Assembly (NCBI GenBank): GCA_964416175.1
Contig: CAYQDF010000017.1
Location: 1-42,312 of the forward strand
Origin: CAYQDF01 sp964416175
Lineage (GTDB): Bacteria > Chloroflexota > Anaerolineae > Anaerolineales > UBA4823
Direction of reading: 5' to 3'
Length of the DNA stretch: 42,312 nucleotides
The notes under the pieces are model-generated. The model made no database searches. It was not told the origin of the DNA and saw only the letters and a list, made by a program, of their open reading frames with translations. The position numbers and the translations under genes are program-made. Below, in pieces: positions 6,563 through 16,257 of this stretch (position 1 is its first letter; each line of letters starts with the position of its first letter).

Positions 6563-9382
6563 ATGCCCCCGATATTGTACCTGATCGATGGTCACGCTCT
6601 GGCTTACCGGACGTTTTTTGCCTTGACGAGAGGGGGAGGAGAGCAGTGGGTAACTCGGTCTGGTGAACCTACAGCCGGAGTGTATGGTTTCGCGAGCGTC
6701 CTGCTCCGAATCCTGGATCAAGAAAAGCCGGAATATCTGGTTGTTGCCTTCGATACGGGAAAAACATTCCGGGATGATCTCTACAAAGAATACAAAGGCA
6801 CGCGCGCAAAAATGCCCGATGAGCTCCAGGTTCAGATCGAACGGATCCGGCAGCTCGTAGACGCATTCAACATCCCCCGGCTGGAAGTCGAAGGTTACGA
6901 GGCAGATGACGTGCTGGGTAGCCTGGCCCGGTCCGCTGTCGAAGCCGGTCTTGGAGTAAAAATCATCACGGGTGATCGAGATCTTTTGCAGCTCGTGACG
7001 GACCGCATCCTCGTCAGCCTGCCCGGGAAATCGCTTGCTGACTCCAGGGACTACCTTGAGAAGGACGTCATCGATGTGTTCGGCGTGCGTCCAGATCAGA
7101 TCGTTGATTTCAAGGCTCTCGTCGGGGATAAGTCTGACAACATCCCCGGAGTGGCTGGCATCGGAGAAAAAACCGCTGTCGAGCTTTTGTCCAAATATGG
7201 AACGCTGGAAAATATCTACGCGCATCTCGATGAACTCAAAGGAAATGTGCGGATTAAGCTCGAAGACGGGCGGGAGAACGCATTTCTGAGTCGCAACTTG
7301 GCGAAGATCGTCACGGACCTCGCGGTCCGCTTCGATCTTGAGGCAGCCAAGACTGAGCGGTTTGACCCGGAAAAGGTGGAAGCATTATTCCGGGAGCTGG
7401 AATTTCGTTCCTTGTTATCTCGCCTGACAGAGCTGGTCGAAAACCAAGGGAAAAGGGCTCCGGCGCCGGGTACACAGTTAAACATGTTTGCAGAACCAGT
7501 CGAAAGGTTCGCAGTAATCTCGTCTGCCTCTCAACCGGAGGTTCGTATTGTCGATTCTGCACAGGCTTTGGAGGAGCTTGTCGCCAGGCTCGAGCATGCC
7601 CAGGTCGTCTCTTTCGACACGGAAACAACCTCCACCGATCAAATGCGGGCTGAGCCGGTCGGCATCTCGCTGGCCCTGGACCCCGCAACTGGCTATTACA
7701 TCCCTGTCGGGCATCACCATCCAGATCGTGAACAGCTGCCGCTTCAAATGGTCCTGGATGCTTTGGCAAGACCGCTGACCGATACCAGTCTGCGGAAGGT
7801 CGGACATAATCTCAAATATGATTATGTGATCCTGGCGCGGTATGGCTTACGAGTAAATCCGCTTACTTTCGATACCATGATCGCCGAATGGCTGGTCAAT
7901 CCGACATCCAGAAACCTCGGCCTGAAGAATCTGGCGTGGGTCAGATTGGATGCGAAGATGACCGACATTGAGGAGTTGATTGGAAAAGGAAAATCTCAAC
8001 GCAGTATGGCAGAAGTTCCGGTCTTTGAAGCAGCTGCGTACGCAGCTGCGGACGCGGTAATGCCGCTGCGCCTGATTCCACAGCTGGAGAAGGAGCTCGC
8101 GGAGAGGCAGGCGACCTCGCTGTTCGAGGAAATAGAGATGCCCTTAATCCCCGTCCTGGCCGACATGGAGATGACGGGGATCGCGCTTGACACGGAATTT
8201 TTACGCGAGATGTCTGCCGATCTAAACGCCCGGCTGAAGAATATCGAAGCGGAGATCTTCCGAGAAACCGGTTGGGTATTTAACCTTAATTCACCTCAAC
8301 AGCTTTCCGAAGCCCTGTTTGGAAGGCTGGGGTTGTCGCCGCCGAATCGCACCCAGCGTACCTCTTCAGGATTCTATTCGACCGCAGCAGAAATTTTAGA
8401 GGCCATGCGTGGCGAGCATCCTGTGGTTGATTGGGTCCTCGATTACCGGGAATTATCCAAGCTGAAATCGACTTACGTGGATGCCCTGCCGCTTCAAGTC
8501 AATCCGAGGACCAGACGGGTGCATACCTCGTACAACCAGGCTGGTTCGGTGACGGGAAGGATCGCATCCTCAGAGCCCAACCTGCAGAATATTCCCATCC
8601 GGACCGAGCTCGGAAGGCAGATCCGCAAGGCATTCATCGCCGATCCGGGATACTACCTCTTGAGCGTGGACTATTCTCAAGTTGAACTGCGCATTGTCGC
8701 CCACATGGCAAACGATCAGGCGATGCTGGCAGCCTTCCGGGACAGACAGGATATTCACACCGCAACCGCTGCTGCGATTTTCGGTGTTCCGCTCAACCAG
8801 GTCACACCGACCCAGCGGAGTCGGGCTAAGGGGATCAATTTCGGTATGATTTACGGCATGAGTCCTTTCGGACTATCTCGCTCGACGGACATGACGCTGG
8901 CGGAAGCGGAAGACTTCGTCAAAGCCTATTTCAGGCAGTTCCCGGAGGTCAAGGAATTCCTCAATGGGTTGAAGCAGCAAGCAGCGAATCTGGGTTATGT
9001 AGAGACCTTACTTGGACGCCGGCGCTACTTCCCCGGATTAAGAACCCAGAGCAATCCGAGCATTCGCAACCGGGAGGAAAGAGAAGCCATCAATGCACCA
9101 ATCCAGGGCACCGCAGCTGACATTCTGAAAATAGCGATGATCAGGGTTCCGGAGGCATTGAGAGAAGCTGGTTTATCTGCCCGAATGCTCCTGCAAGTCC
9201 ACGATGAGCTGGTTCTGGAGTGTCCACAGGCGGAGTTGAAGGAGACCGCAGGTCTGGTCAGAAAGGTGATGGAATCAGCATACACCTTGAAAGCTCCTCT
9301 GGCTACCGAGGCGCGCTACGGGCCAAATTGGTTCGATGTCCGGGCAATCGAAGAATTCCATTCGTCCAACGGGAAAGGATGA
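6563..9382 (+). CDS. polA: DNA polymerase I
   Basis: The 939-residue enzyme fills gaps, removes RNA primers and acts in excision repair. Three domains are seen. Residues 1-290 are the 5' nuclease: LYLIDGHALAYRTFFAL, YEADDVLG, ITGDRDLLQLV, GVAGIGEKTA helix-hairpin-helix. Residues about 330-520 are the 3'-5' exonuclease. Its acidic residues are kept: FDTETT near 350, HNLKYDYVI, AAYAAADAV. Proofreading should therefore be active, unlike in many Pol I enzymes of related lineages. Residues about 540-939 are the polymerase: motif A VDYSQVELR near 702, motif B RSRAKGINFGMIYGMS, and motif C QVHDELVLE near 878. The Shine-Dalgarno is weak. The TPR gene starts at its stop codon. Confidence 0.98.
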   Translation: MPPILYLIDGHALAYRTFFALTRGGGEQWVTRSGEPTAGVYGFASVLLRILDQEKPEYLVVAFDTGKTFRDDLYKEYKGTRAKMPDELQVQIERIRQLVDAFNIPRLEVEGYEADDVLGSLARSAVEAGLGVKIITGDRDLLQLVTDRILVSLPGKSLADSRDYLEKDVIDVFGVRPDQIVDFKALVGDKSDNIPGVAGIGEKTAVELLSKYGTLENIYAHLDELKGNVRIKLEDGRENAFLSRNLAKIVTDLAVRFDLEAAKTERFDPEKVEALFRELEFRSLLSRLTELVENQGKRAPAPGTQLNMFAEPVERFAVISSASQPEVRIVDSAQALEELVARLEHAQVVSFDTETTSTDQMRAEPVGISLALDPATGYYIPVGHHHPDREQLPLQMVLDALARPLTDTSLRKVGHNLKYDYVILARYGLRVNPLTFDTMIAEWLVNPTSRNLGLKNLAWVRLDAKMTDIEELIGKGKSQRSMAEVPVFEAAAYAAADAVMPLRLIPQLEKELAERQATSLFEEIEMPLIPVLADMEMTGIALDTEFLREMSADLNARLKNIEAEIFRETGWVFNLNSPQQLSEALFGRLGLSPPNRTQRTSSGFYSTAAEILEAMRGEHPVVDWVLDYRELSKLKSTYVDALPLQVNPRTRRVHTSYNQAGSVTGRIASSEPNLQNIPIRTELGRQIRKAFIADPGYYLLSVDYSQVELRIVAHMANDQAMLAAFRDRQDIHTATAAAIFGVPLNQVTPTQRSRAKGINFGMIYGMSPFGLSRSTDMTLAEAEDFVKAYFRQFPEVKEFLNGLKQQAANLGYVETLLGRRRYFPGLRTQSNPSIRNREEREAINAPIQGTAADILKIAMIRVPEALREAGLSARMLLQVHDELVLECPQAELKETAGLVRKVMESAYTLKAPLATEARYGPNWFDVRAIEEFHSSNGKG

Positions 9383-9384
9383 CC

Positions 9385-11721
9385 ATGAGCCAGAACAGCA
9401 TTCAAGAAGCCTTGAACCAGGGCCACACAGCTGCCTGGGATCAGAAATGGGAAGAGGCCGCTGCGCATTACCGCAGAGCCCTGGAGCTGGCGCCTCAAGA
9501 TTCCAAAGCGCTGATCAGCATGGGCCTGGCGATGTTCGAACTTGGACGGTATGAAGAATCCCTCAATTATTATCGACAAGCGAGTGAATCCAATCCTGAC
9601 GACCCCCTCCCGTTTGAAAAGATTGCACAGATAGCGGAATTGATCGAGAATGTAGTTGAAGTACCGCGTCCGTCTCTACGGGCAGCAGAGCTTTATCTCA
9701 ATCTGGGGGAAGTCGAAAGGGCAATCGAAAATCTCGCGCGGGTAACGCGGGTTGATGCCGGTAATCTCTCCGCACATTCCCGGCTGGCGGTCATTTATGA
9801 ACGCCAGGGGCGGAAGAAACAGGCGGTGACAGAATATCTGACAATCGCGAGCCTGTTCCAGCAGAAAGGGCAGGCTGACAATGCAGTCAAGGCAATTCAA
9901 CGCGCGTTGACGATTGACCCTAATAGTAAAGAAGCTAAACGAACGCTCGAATTAATATCGCAGGGAATATCCCTCCCACAACCCGTTCGAGCCAAGCTGG
10001 ATCGCAACCGGTTCCGGGAGCAGGTTCCTGGGAATGCAGGGGAGGCGAAATCAGTTCGCCAGAAATCGAAGGCAGCCGATCCGATTCAGGAAGCGCTTCA
10101 AAGATCGCTGGAAGTATTGGCGGGCCTGGTCTTCGAATCGATCGAAAACAACCAGGAAGACCTCCAGGAGCCGACCAAAGGATTCCAGGCAATTCTCCGA
10201 GGAACTCAGAAATCCCTGTTCACCAAGAAAACTGGAAAAGATAAGATGCGGACGCATCTCGGCAGAGCAATCGACTATCAAAGCCAGGGTTTCGAGGACA
10301 AAGCTGCCGATGAGCTGGAACTGGCAGTCGAATCGGGATTGGATCACGCGGCGGTATACTACGATTTGGGATTCATCCGGTCGGAAGGTGGGCGGCTTGA
10401 AAGCGCCGTTCGTTATCTCAACAAAGCTGCCGATTCCGATGAATATTCGCTTGGAGCTCACCTTCTCCTCGGAGTTAATTATCGAAAAATGGGGCGTGAA
10501 GATGAAGCAGCGCTCGAATACTTGCGGGCGCTGCGTTACGCCGATGGTCAGGTTGTCCCGCCTGAAATGAGAGAAGAAATCTATCAGCTCTATGAACCGC
10601 TGATCGAAGCTGTTTCCAGGCAAACAGAACCAGAATCGAACGCCAGAGTTTGTGACACAGTGGCTGACCTCCTGCAACGCTCAGATTGGCGCGAGCGACT
10701 GGAGCAGGCCCGGAGAGATTTCCAGATCGAGGTGAAGGATGGTCCGGTGATCCCATTGGGAGAAGTCATCAGCCAGGCAAGCGGCAGTCGAATCATCGCG
10801 TCGATCCTGAGCATCCATAAATTAGCGCGCCAGGGGTACATGCGGTCTGCAATGGAAGAGGCATATTTTGCCTTGCAGCATGCGCCCACCTATCTGCCGT
10901 TGCACACTTATATGGGGGAACTCCTGCTCCAGCAGGACAAGATTCCAGAAGCGATCACCAAATTCATCACGATTGCTCAGACTTACAGCGCCCGAGGGGA
11001 AGCCGATCGTGCCATCCAGATATTAAAGCGCGTCACTCGCACCGCACCTATGAATCTGAACGGGCGGATTCGCCTGATTGAGATCCTTGAATCGCTTGGC
11101 AGGCGAGAGGAAGCTGTCCAGGAGTATCTTGATCTGGCGGAGGTGTATTACAACCTGGCCGATCTGGATCATGCGCGCGGGGCGTATATTAAAGCCCTGG
11201 ACCTTGCCCGGTCAGATGGAAAGAATCGGGATCTTATTATCACGATCCTGCACAGCCTCGCGGACATAAGCCTGCAGAGTCTGGACTGGCGAAACGCGTT
11301 GAAGAATTATGACCAGATCCGCAGTATCGATCCCGGGGACACGCGCGCGCGGGAAAACCTGGTCGAAGTCAACCTGCGGCTGGCGCAGCATGCAAGGGCA
11401 CAGGAAGAGCTCGAGGATTATTTATTGTATCTTCGATCCACGCGGCAAATTCAGAAAGCGACAGAATTTCTGGAGAGGCTTTCCTCTGAATATCCCGAAC
11501 AGCCTCTTTTGCGTTGGAACCTCATCGAAAATTATAAGGCGCTCGGACGGAAAGCAGATGCTATTCGGCACCTGGATGCGATGGGAGAACAGGCTGTTGA
11601 ATCCGGGGACCGCCCGGCCGCGATCCAGATCATCGAAGAAATCCTGGAACTCGACCCTCCAAACCGGGATGATTATCAGGCGTTACTCAATCAGATTCGG
11701 GGAGAATCCTCGCCTTCGTAG
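9385..11721 (+). CDS. Large TPR-repeat protein
   Basis: The 778-residue product is made of repeated helix pairs of the tetratricopeptide type. Examples are AAWDQKWEEAAAHYRRALEL, KALISMGLAMFELGRYEESL, AELYLNLGEVERAI, DEAALEYLRALRYADG and EEAVQEYLDLAEVYYNLAD. It has no signal peptide or membrane segment, so it is likely a cytoplasmic scaffold. A less regular stretch at about 205-290 divides the repeats into two blocks. I chose the ATG at 9385: AAAGG lies 6 bases upstream. The ATG at 9379, which overlaps the polA stop, is only 1 base after it. Coupling to polA is likely. The partner is unknown. Confidence 0.88.
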   Translation: MSQNSIQEALNQGHTAAWDQKWEEAAAHYRRALELAPQDSKALISMGLAMFELGRYEESLNYYRQASESNPDDPLPFEKIAQIAELIENVVEVPRPSLRAAELYLNLGEVERAIENLARVTRVDAGNLSAHSRLAVIYERQGRKKQAVTEYLTIASLFQQKGQADNAVKAIQRALTIDPNSKEAKRTLELISQGISLPQPVRAKLDRNRFREQVPGNAGEAKSVRQKSKAADPIQEALQRSLEVLAGLVFESIENNQEDLQEPTKGFQAILRGTQKSLFTKKTGKDKMRTHLGRAIDYQSQGFEDKAADELELAVESGLDHAAVYYDLGFIRSEGGRLESAVRYLNKAADSDEYSLGAHLLLGVNYRKMGREDEAALEYLRALRYADGQVVPPEMREEIYQLYEPLIEAVSRQTEPESNARVCDTVADLLQRSDWRERLEQARRDFQIEVKDGPVIPLGEVISQASGSRIIASILSIHKLARQGYMRSAMEEAYFALQHAPTYLPLHTYMGELLLQQDKIPEAITKFITIAQTYSARGEADRAIQILKRVTRTAPMNLNGRIRLIEILESLGRREEAVQEYLDLAEVYYNLADLDHARGAYIKALDLARSDGKNRDLIITILHSLADISLQSLDWRNALKNYDQIRSIDPGDTRARENLVEVNLRLAQHARAQEELEDYLLYLRSTRQIQKATEFLERLSSEYPEQPLLRWNLIENYKALGRKADAIRHLDAMGEQAVESGDRPAAIQIIEEILELDPPNRDDYQALLNQIRGESSPS

Positions 11722-11736
11722 GAATCTGGCAGGAGC

Positions 11737-12693
11737 TTATTCCCCCCAAATGTAAAAACCAGTCCGCGTCTGGCTCTCAAACTCTGCGAATCGGACGAAG
11801 ATTTCGATCCGGATCACGCCTGGACCGGGAGAGTGGAATTGGAATGCTGCACTGGTATACCCACTCGAGTCTGTGGGAGCCATGGAATGGTGAACTGTGG
11901 TCCCATCCGGCATAAAAACGGTGAAGTTGATTTTTGCATTCGATACCGGGTTTCGGCTCTGGTCTTCAACTCTGACGTAGAGTGTCTGAACACCATCCAA
12001 TGACAACACCGCTTCGCCGGGAAACGCCTTCACAGAGAGGTCGCTCACTGGTAGGAGACGCGCGCCTTCGAGGTTCGGGAAGAGCAGACGCGGGTCTTCG
12101 TGATTTTTCTCGAAATATTCTTTTCCCAGATCTCCCAGGACCACCCGCGACCCGGCTGGCAACTCCGGGTGCCATTCAAACCGAGCCATCTGGAAATGCT
12201 GAACGATCATCCTCCCATCCAACCTCTCGAGATTGGAGATGGGGTAACCGAACTGGGCGACCCCGCCGTAATGGTTAAAAAATTCCAGGAATTCGAAACA
12301 GACCTCAAAACCAGTCTGGATGAACAGCCGGCAAGAATCCAGTCCAGGTTTATACTCGACCTCAATCCCAGGTTTTTTAAGAAGATAGCCGAGCGGGGTT
12401 TCATCGATCTGGTCCGGTGATAAACTGTAAGGATTTAAGACGAAGCGCGCTTTTTCGAAGTATTGGACTTGAGTACCTAATCGCCGATCGAAAAATGCGT
12501 CTGTGATCGGAAGGCCATAGAGTGCTGCCTGGTTGGGAACGCGCGTATAATGAACCAGGAAATTATCTTTGACCCAGTGACCTGTCTCTGTGTAGTAGAA
12601 GGAGTTGTCTGTTTGAGCGCGTCCGCCAGACCCCCTACCTGACGAAATGAGGATCAGCAGGAAAAATAACCCCCAGGCGGTTTTCCTACACAC
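11737..12693 (-). CDS. Secreted FGYP-repeat protein with Ig-like tail
   Basis: The 318-residue product begins MCRKTAWGLFFLLILISSG, a signal peptide. Two related segments follow: GLPITDAFFD...VQYFEKARFVLNP and FGYPISNLER...VQHFQMARFEWHPE. Repeats of this style are frequent in secreted Chloroflexota proteins; the ligand is unknown. The C-terminal 100 residues look like a bacterial Ig-like domain (LYVRVEDQSRNPVSNAKINF, GTTVHHSMAPTDSSGYTSAAF). The start is the GTG at 12693. A TATAAT ends 7 bases before it, so the mRNA may begin at the start codon with no leader. It converges on the TPR gene with a 15-base gap and no obvious terminator. Confidence 0.82.
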   Translation of the reverse strand: MCRKTAWGLFFLLILISSGRGSGGRAQTDNSFYYTETGHWVKDNFLVHYTRVPNQAALYGLPITDAFFDRRLGTQVQYFEKARFVLNPYSLSPDQIDETPLGYLLKKPGIEVEYKPGLDSCRLFIQTGFEVCFEFLEFFNHYGGVAQFGYPISNLERLDGRMIVQHFQMARFEWHPELPAGSRVVLGDLGKEYFEKNHEDPRLLFPNLEGARLLPVSDLSVKAFPGEAVLSLDGVQTLYVRVEDQSRNPVSNAKINFTVFMPDGTTVHHSMAPTDSSGYTSAAFQFHSPGPGVIRIEIFVRFAEFESQTRTGFYIWGE

Positions 12694-12699
12694 AATGTC

Positions 12700-12728
12700 A
12701 TTATATGCAGTTTGTTCGGTTAAATCAA
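12700..12728 (-). promoter_or_regulatory. Promoter placed for a leaderless transcript
   Basis: On the minus strand TTGATT (12728-12723), a 17-base spacer and a perfect TATAAT (12705-12700). The expected transcription start falls at 12694-12692, on the GTG start codon at 12693. Confidence 0.7.
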
Positions 12729-12754
12729 TGATTTAAACCCAATGATTCAAACCA

Positions 12755-14248
12755 TTAGGGGCTGTTCAAGGCTTCCCAAATTGCTGTACCACTGACGGAA
12801 TCTGGAGCAGAGATCCAGACAGTTCTCAAACCATCCTTGTAAATGGCGTTGTAGCCGCTGGTGGTCATCCATGTCGAATGGTCTGATTCTTGATCTTCAG
12901 GGGTACCGAATCGCTCGACCCCGTAATCCTGGAATGCCTCGAAGGACTGAACTGCATCATTATTGGTTTCCCATTGGAGCGCCAGCACCATTCCAGTTTC
13001 ACCGTTCGCAGGGTTGAAATAAACCAGGTAGGTATCGCCCGCCCAGCCGGCAGCGGCCTCACTGGCGATGTCTTCATCAATCCGGGAAGATGGGTCGTCT
13101 CCAAAAGCCAGGATGAGAAATGTGTACCATTCACCCATCACGCCCCTGTCGATCTCCTCCCATCCGTCCCCCAGGAGTTCAGACAAATCGGGGATATCTA
13201 TCTGAACCGGTACATCCTCTGGATAGAGTTCGGGGTGGAGAATTTGTTCAGTCGTGACCGGCAGATCACGATATGCCTGATTAACCGCCTGCCACCCCCC
13301 CTCATCATACAATTTCTCCACAAACAACTTACCATAAGTGTATGGGAAGAGAAAGTCCTCTTTAAGAAATGCAGGGGCGCTGTCGTAGACCGGGCTCTCG
13401 TAGTTGTTGTAAAACTCCTGGATCTCCAGGGCGTCCTGGGTGGTCGCAAAGTTTGAGAACCAATCGATTTCCAGGAGTGAAGCATCCCCTTCGATAAGGG
13501 CTTGAATTGCAGCACAGCGTTCACTATCCTCTTCGCACGCTTCATCGGTGTAATTCAATCCATCCTGGAAGTCGAAGTTTTGATCCTGGAGTGCGTGCGT
13601 ATATTCATGCGCGTACGTCAGGCGTTCGACGCCCTGAAATCCCTCACCTTGAATTACGTACATTTCCTTCGTTTCGTCATCGTAGTAACCTGAAATCTGC
13701 TCGCTGTAGAGCTCGATGTAGAAGCTGTACAAATCAAAATCGGGATCAAGCAATCCGAACACGGAAAGTATGACTGCATCTTCTCGAGCTTCTTCCGGGC
13801 TGTAGTCCTCCCGGAAATCATCTATCAAACGCTGGCGGAGTTGAGCTGGAGTCAACAAGCCCCGCGTGACAGGTCCGGCTGGCTGTAAGCCACGCAACTC
13901 CACGACCTGGTCCTCGATTTCGTCCATCTCTTCGGCGACCTCAGGAGAGATTTCAGAGGTCGAACGGTCCGGCGTTGCTTCGGCAGGAACGTCCGATCCC
14001 TCAGCGTCAGGCGTTGCAGTGGATGTTGATGTGGCAGTGGGTAAATCATCTCCGATATCAAATGGCTCGACCGTCACCGGCGGCAATTCAGGGGGCGCAG
14101 TGAATTTGTCCACTGTGGGCGCGCTGGTTGTCGTAGTGCTTGTGAATAAAGCTCCCAGGCCAACTATTCCAAGTACTGCGATGCAAAGACAGCCAATAAG
14201 AGCGATCGCTCCGACGGCGATTAATAAATTCCTTGTCTGTTGATTCAT
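12755..14248 (-). CDS. Membrane-anchored zinc metallopeptidase (HExxH)
   Basis: The 497-residue product has an N-terminal membrane segment (about 8-36). A Thr/Pro/Glu-rich linker to about residue 100 follows, then an extracytoplasmic domain. LTYAHEYTHALQDQ gives His214-Glu215-x-x-His218, the gluzincin zinc and catalytic site. LIEGDASLLE about 35 residues later offers Glu253 as the third ligand. Nearby MYVIQGEGFQGVERL resembles the strand before the active helix in such enzymes. I know no named family with certainty. It resembles hypothetical HExxH proteins of Chloroflexota, and the substrate is unknown. The Shine-Dalgarno is weak (AGGTC). It is divergent from DUF3054. Confidence 0.8.
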   Translation of the reverse strand: MNQQTRNLLIAVGAIALIGCLCIAVLGIVGLGALFTSTTTTSAPTVDKFTAPPELPPVTVEPFDIGDDLPTATSTSTATPDAEGSDVPAEATPDRSTSEISPEVAEEMDEIEDQVVELRGLQPAGPVTRGLLTPAQLRQRLIDDFREDYSPEEAREDAVILSVFGLLDPDFDLYSFYIELYSEQISGYYDDETKEMYVIQGEGFQGVERLTYAHEYTHALQDQNFDFQDGLNYTDEACEEDSERCAAIQALIEGDASLLEIDWFSNFATTQDALEIQEFYNNYESPVYDSAPAFLKEDFLFPYTYGKLFVEKLYDEGGWQAVNQAYRDLPVTTEQILHPELYPEDVPVQIDIPDLSELLGDGWEEIDRGVMGEWYTFLILAFGDDPSSRIDEDIASEAAAGWAGDTYLVYFNPANGETGMVLALQWETNNDAVQSFEAFQDYGVERFGTPEDQESDHSTWMTTSGYNAIYKDGLRTVWISAPDSVSGTAIWEALNSP

Positions 14249-14431
14249 AAGGCTGACCTAACTTTCGAGCCACACTTGGGAGGGTAAGATTATCTTGAGT
14301 CTGGTGGAACAAAAATATTCAAGACCCACTCCGTTGAGATTTTAACTGGCTTTCCTGTTTAGAGCAATAGCGATTTTCGAGGCTGGTTCCCCTTGCTCGT
14401 TTCTGTCGTTTCGATTAGGATAAAATTAATA

Positions 14432-14836
14432 ATGGAGATGAACAATAAACCGCTTCGGAGATTAATCCTGGCTGGGGATGTGATCGGCTTCACGATCGTG
14501 ACGTTGGTCGGGTTTGCTAGTCATGGGACCCTGACCACGGCTGGTTCAAGGATCTGGCCGATATTCATTCCGTTGACGGCTTCCTGGCTGCTGCTTGCGG
14601 CGGCTTTGAACTTATACGATCTCAAGACTGTCGAAGATCCCCGCCAGCTGTGGCGCCCGGTTGTTGGGACAGTTTTTGCTGTCCCAATGGCTGCCTGGAT
14701 GCGCGGGCTTTGGCTTGGTTCCTCAATCCTGCCAGTATTCATCACAATCCTTATTGGCGTCAGTGCGCTCATTCTGTTCATATGGCGGAGTCTAATTCTG
14801 GCATTCCTGTTAATCAGGCGGCGTGGGCATGAATGA
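14432..14836 (+). CDS. DUF3054 family membrane protein
   Basis: The 134-residue product has four predicted membrane helices and almost no loops. It fits DUF3054 in length and in motifs such as LILAGDVIGFTIVTLVGF near the start and WRPVVGTVFAVPMAAWMRGL in the middle. The family's function is not known. I chose the ATG at 14432; AGGA lies 11-14 bases upstream, a loose spacing. Its end overlaps the start of the sigma factor gene by 8 bases. The two are therefore in one operon, which raises the possibility that it belongs to the same envelope-stress circuit. Confidence 0.85.
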   Translation: MEMNNKPLRRLILAGDVIGFTIVTLVGFASHGTLTTAGSRIWPIFIPLTASWLLLAAALNLYDLKTVEDPRQLWRPVVGTVFAVPMAAWMRGLWLGSSILPVFITILIGVSALILFIWRSLILAFLLIRRRGHE

Positions 14837-15425
14837 GACAGAGCTGATTGAAGCGGCACGCAAGGGGGATTTGAATTCATTCAACCGCCTGATCCTGGCT
14901 TACCAGGACACGATTTACAACCAGGCGTATCGTGTCCTTGGGGATACCCAGGCAGCTGATGATGCCACCCAGGAAACATTCATCGCCGCGTACAACAATC
15001 TTCGCCGATTTCGGGGTGGTTCGTTCAAAGCCTGGTTGCTGCGGATCGTCACGAACGCCAGCTATGATGAATTGCGCAGAAGGAAACGCCGCCCGACGAC
15101 TTCCCTTGAGCCGCTGGATGATTCCGGAGAGGAAATTGAGACCCCGCGCTGGATGGCGGATCCGGGAGAATCTCCTGAGGAGTTAGCAGCCCGGTCGGAA
15201 CTGGCGAAAGCCATCCAGGACTGCCTGAAAGGACTGCCTCTGGAGTTCCGAGTGGTTGTGACACTGGTTGACATCCAGGGTTTGGATTACGTTGAAGCCG
15301 CAGCTGCACTTGGCAAACCTCTGGGCACCGTAAAAAGCCGGCTGGCGCGCGGCCGCCTGCGTTTGCGGGATTGCCTCAAGGCGTTCAGGGAACTTTTACC
15401 AGGATCGATACGTCTGGAAATGTAG
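14829..15425 (+). CDS. ECF-type RNA polymerase sigma factor
   Basis: The 198-residue product has region 2 (FNRLILAYQDTIYNQAYRVLGD...DDATQETFIAAY) and region 4 (LKGLPLEFRVVVTLVDIQGLDYVEAAAALGKPLGTVKSRLARGR), with the usual variable linker. It directs RNA polymerase to a small promoter set, typically in response to envelope signals. I chose the ATG at 14829; a GTG at 14823 is also in frame. It overlaps the DUF3054 gene and is followed after 40 bases by a membrane protein that looks like its anti-sigma factor. I could not find a convincing ECF-type promoter upstream, so autoregulation is not shown. Confidence 0.93.
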   Translation: MNETELIEAARKGDLNSFNRLILAYQDTIYNQAYRVLGDTQAADDATQETFIAAYNNLRRFRGGSFKAWLLRIVTNASYDELRRRKRRPTTSLEPLDDSGEEIETPRWMADPGESPEELAARSELAKAIQDCLKGLPLEFRVVVTLVDIQGLDYVEAAAALGKPLGTVKSRLARGRLRLRDCLKAFRELLPGSIRLEM

Positions 15426-15465
15426 ACAAATGTCGTAGATATGTGTTGGTATAGAGAAGGGCACC

Positions 15466-16221
15466 ATGGGAACCAGGATTTCTGAACGCGACCTGGAAAT
15501 GTTATCTGCTTACCTGGATGGTCAGGTCACCCCCCGCGAACGTGGCTGGTTGGAAGCCAGGCTACAGGCAGAGGGGGATCTTCGGGTTGCGTACGAGGAA
15601 TTGAAAAACACGCGAGCTGTCCTGAGGAGTGTTCCCAGGATGCGAGCGCCGCGCAATTACACTCTGGCACCGCGGATGGTGAAGGACAGATCCGCCGAGA
15701 GACGGCGTTACCCAATCTTGAGCCTTGCCTCGGCTCTCGCTTCTGTCCTGTTCGTCCTCGTGTTCCTGAGTGATTACTTCTTCGCTCAGAGTCTTAAGAC
15801 AGTGGCTGTGGATGTTCTTAGCGCGCCGGCGACCGAAAGTGCAGAAGTTTTAATGGCGCCGGCAGCCCCACTGGAGCAGAGTGAGGAACCAGGATATCAA
15901 AGTGCTGCTCCAGGTGAACTGGAAGTGATGGGGACGGAACCAGCTACGGAGGAGCCTGCGCTTGCCTTAGAGATGGAGCAGGTCAGCCCAGAAATGACTC
16001 CGGTCGGGGAACCACCTGCAGAGCCAGATGAACAGGCCAAAACCATTGGTCCGGTTGAAACCCTTGAGGTCACCTCCGCTCTCGATGCTGCTTCCCAGCA
16101 GCCTGTCCGGCAGATCAACATTGCCAGGTCGATCCTGCGCGTGGTCGAGGTGATCCTGGTCCTGACTGCCGTGACGAGCGGTATCGCAGCGTTTATCCTG
16201 TACCGTCGACAATCCCTGTAA
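15466..16221 (+). CDS. Putative transmembrane anti-sigma factor without zinc motif
   Basis: The 251-residue product begins with a helical domain like that of anti-sigma proteins (RDLEMLSAYLDGQVTPRERG). However, it has no His-x3-Cys-x2-Cys and indeed no cysteine, so it cannot bind zinc in the ZAS manner. One membrane helix lies at about 84-106. A Pro/Glu/Ala-rich extracytoplasmic stretch follows. A second helix at about 222-243 precedes a short RRQ tail. Position after the sigma factor is the main evidence for the role. The double-membrane layout is unusual, since RsiW-like proteins mostly have one helix. Start: ATG after GAAGGG. Confidence 0.75.
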   Translation: MGTRISERDLEMLSAYLDGQVTPRERGWLEARLQAEGDLRVAYEELKNTRAVLRSVPRMRAPRNYTLAPRMVKDRSAERRRYPILSLASALASVLFVLVFLSDYFFAQSLKTVAVDVLSAPATESAEVLMAPAAPLEQSEEPGYQSAAPGELEVMGTEPATEEPALALEMEQVSPEMTPVGEPPAEPDEQAKTIGPVETLEVTSALDAASQQPVRQINIARSILRVVEVILVLTAVTSGIAAFILYRRQSL

Positions 16222-16257
16222 TTCCAGATTCGAAAGTTGCCATCAACGGATGGATTA

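Noticed and set aside
6476..7225. 249-codon minus-strand frame over the start of polA
   Set aside because: It is antisense to the 5' nuclease domain of Pol I, and no ribosome site or family likeness is visible.
9220..9384. Upstream extension of the TPR gene into polA
   Set aside because: The extension is antiphase polA sequence. The repeat pattern begins after the ATG at 9385.
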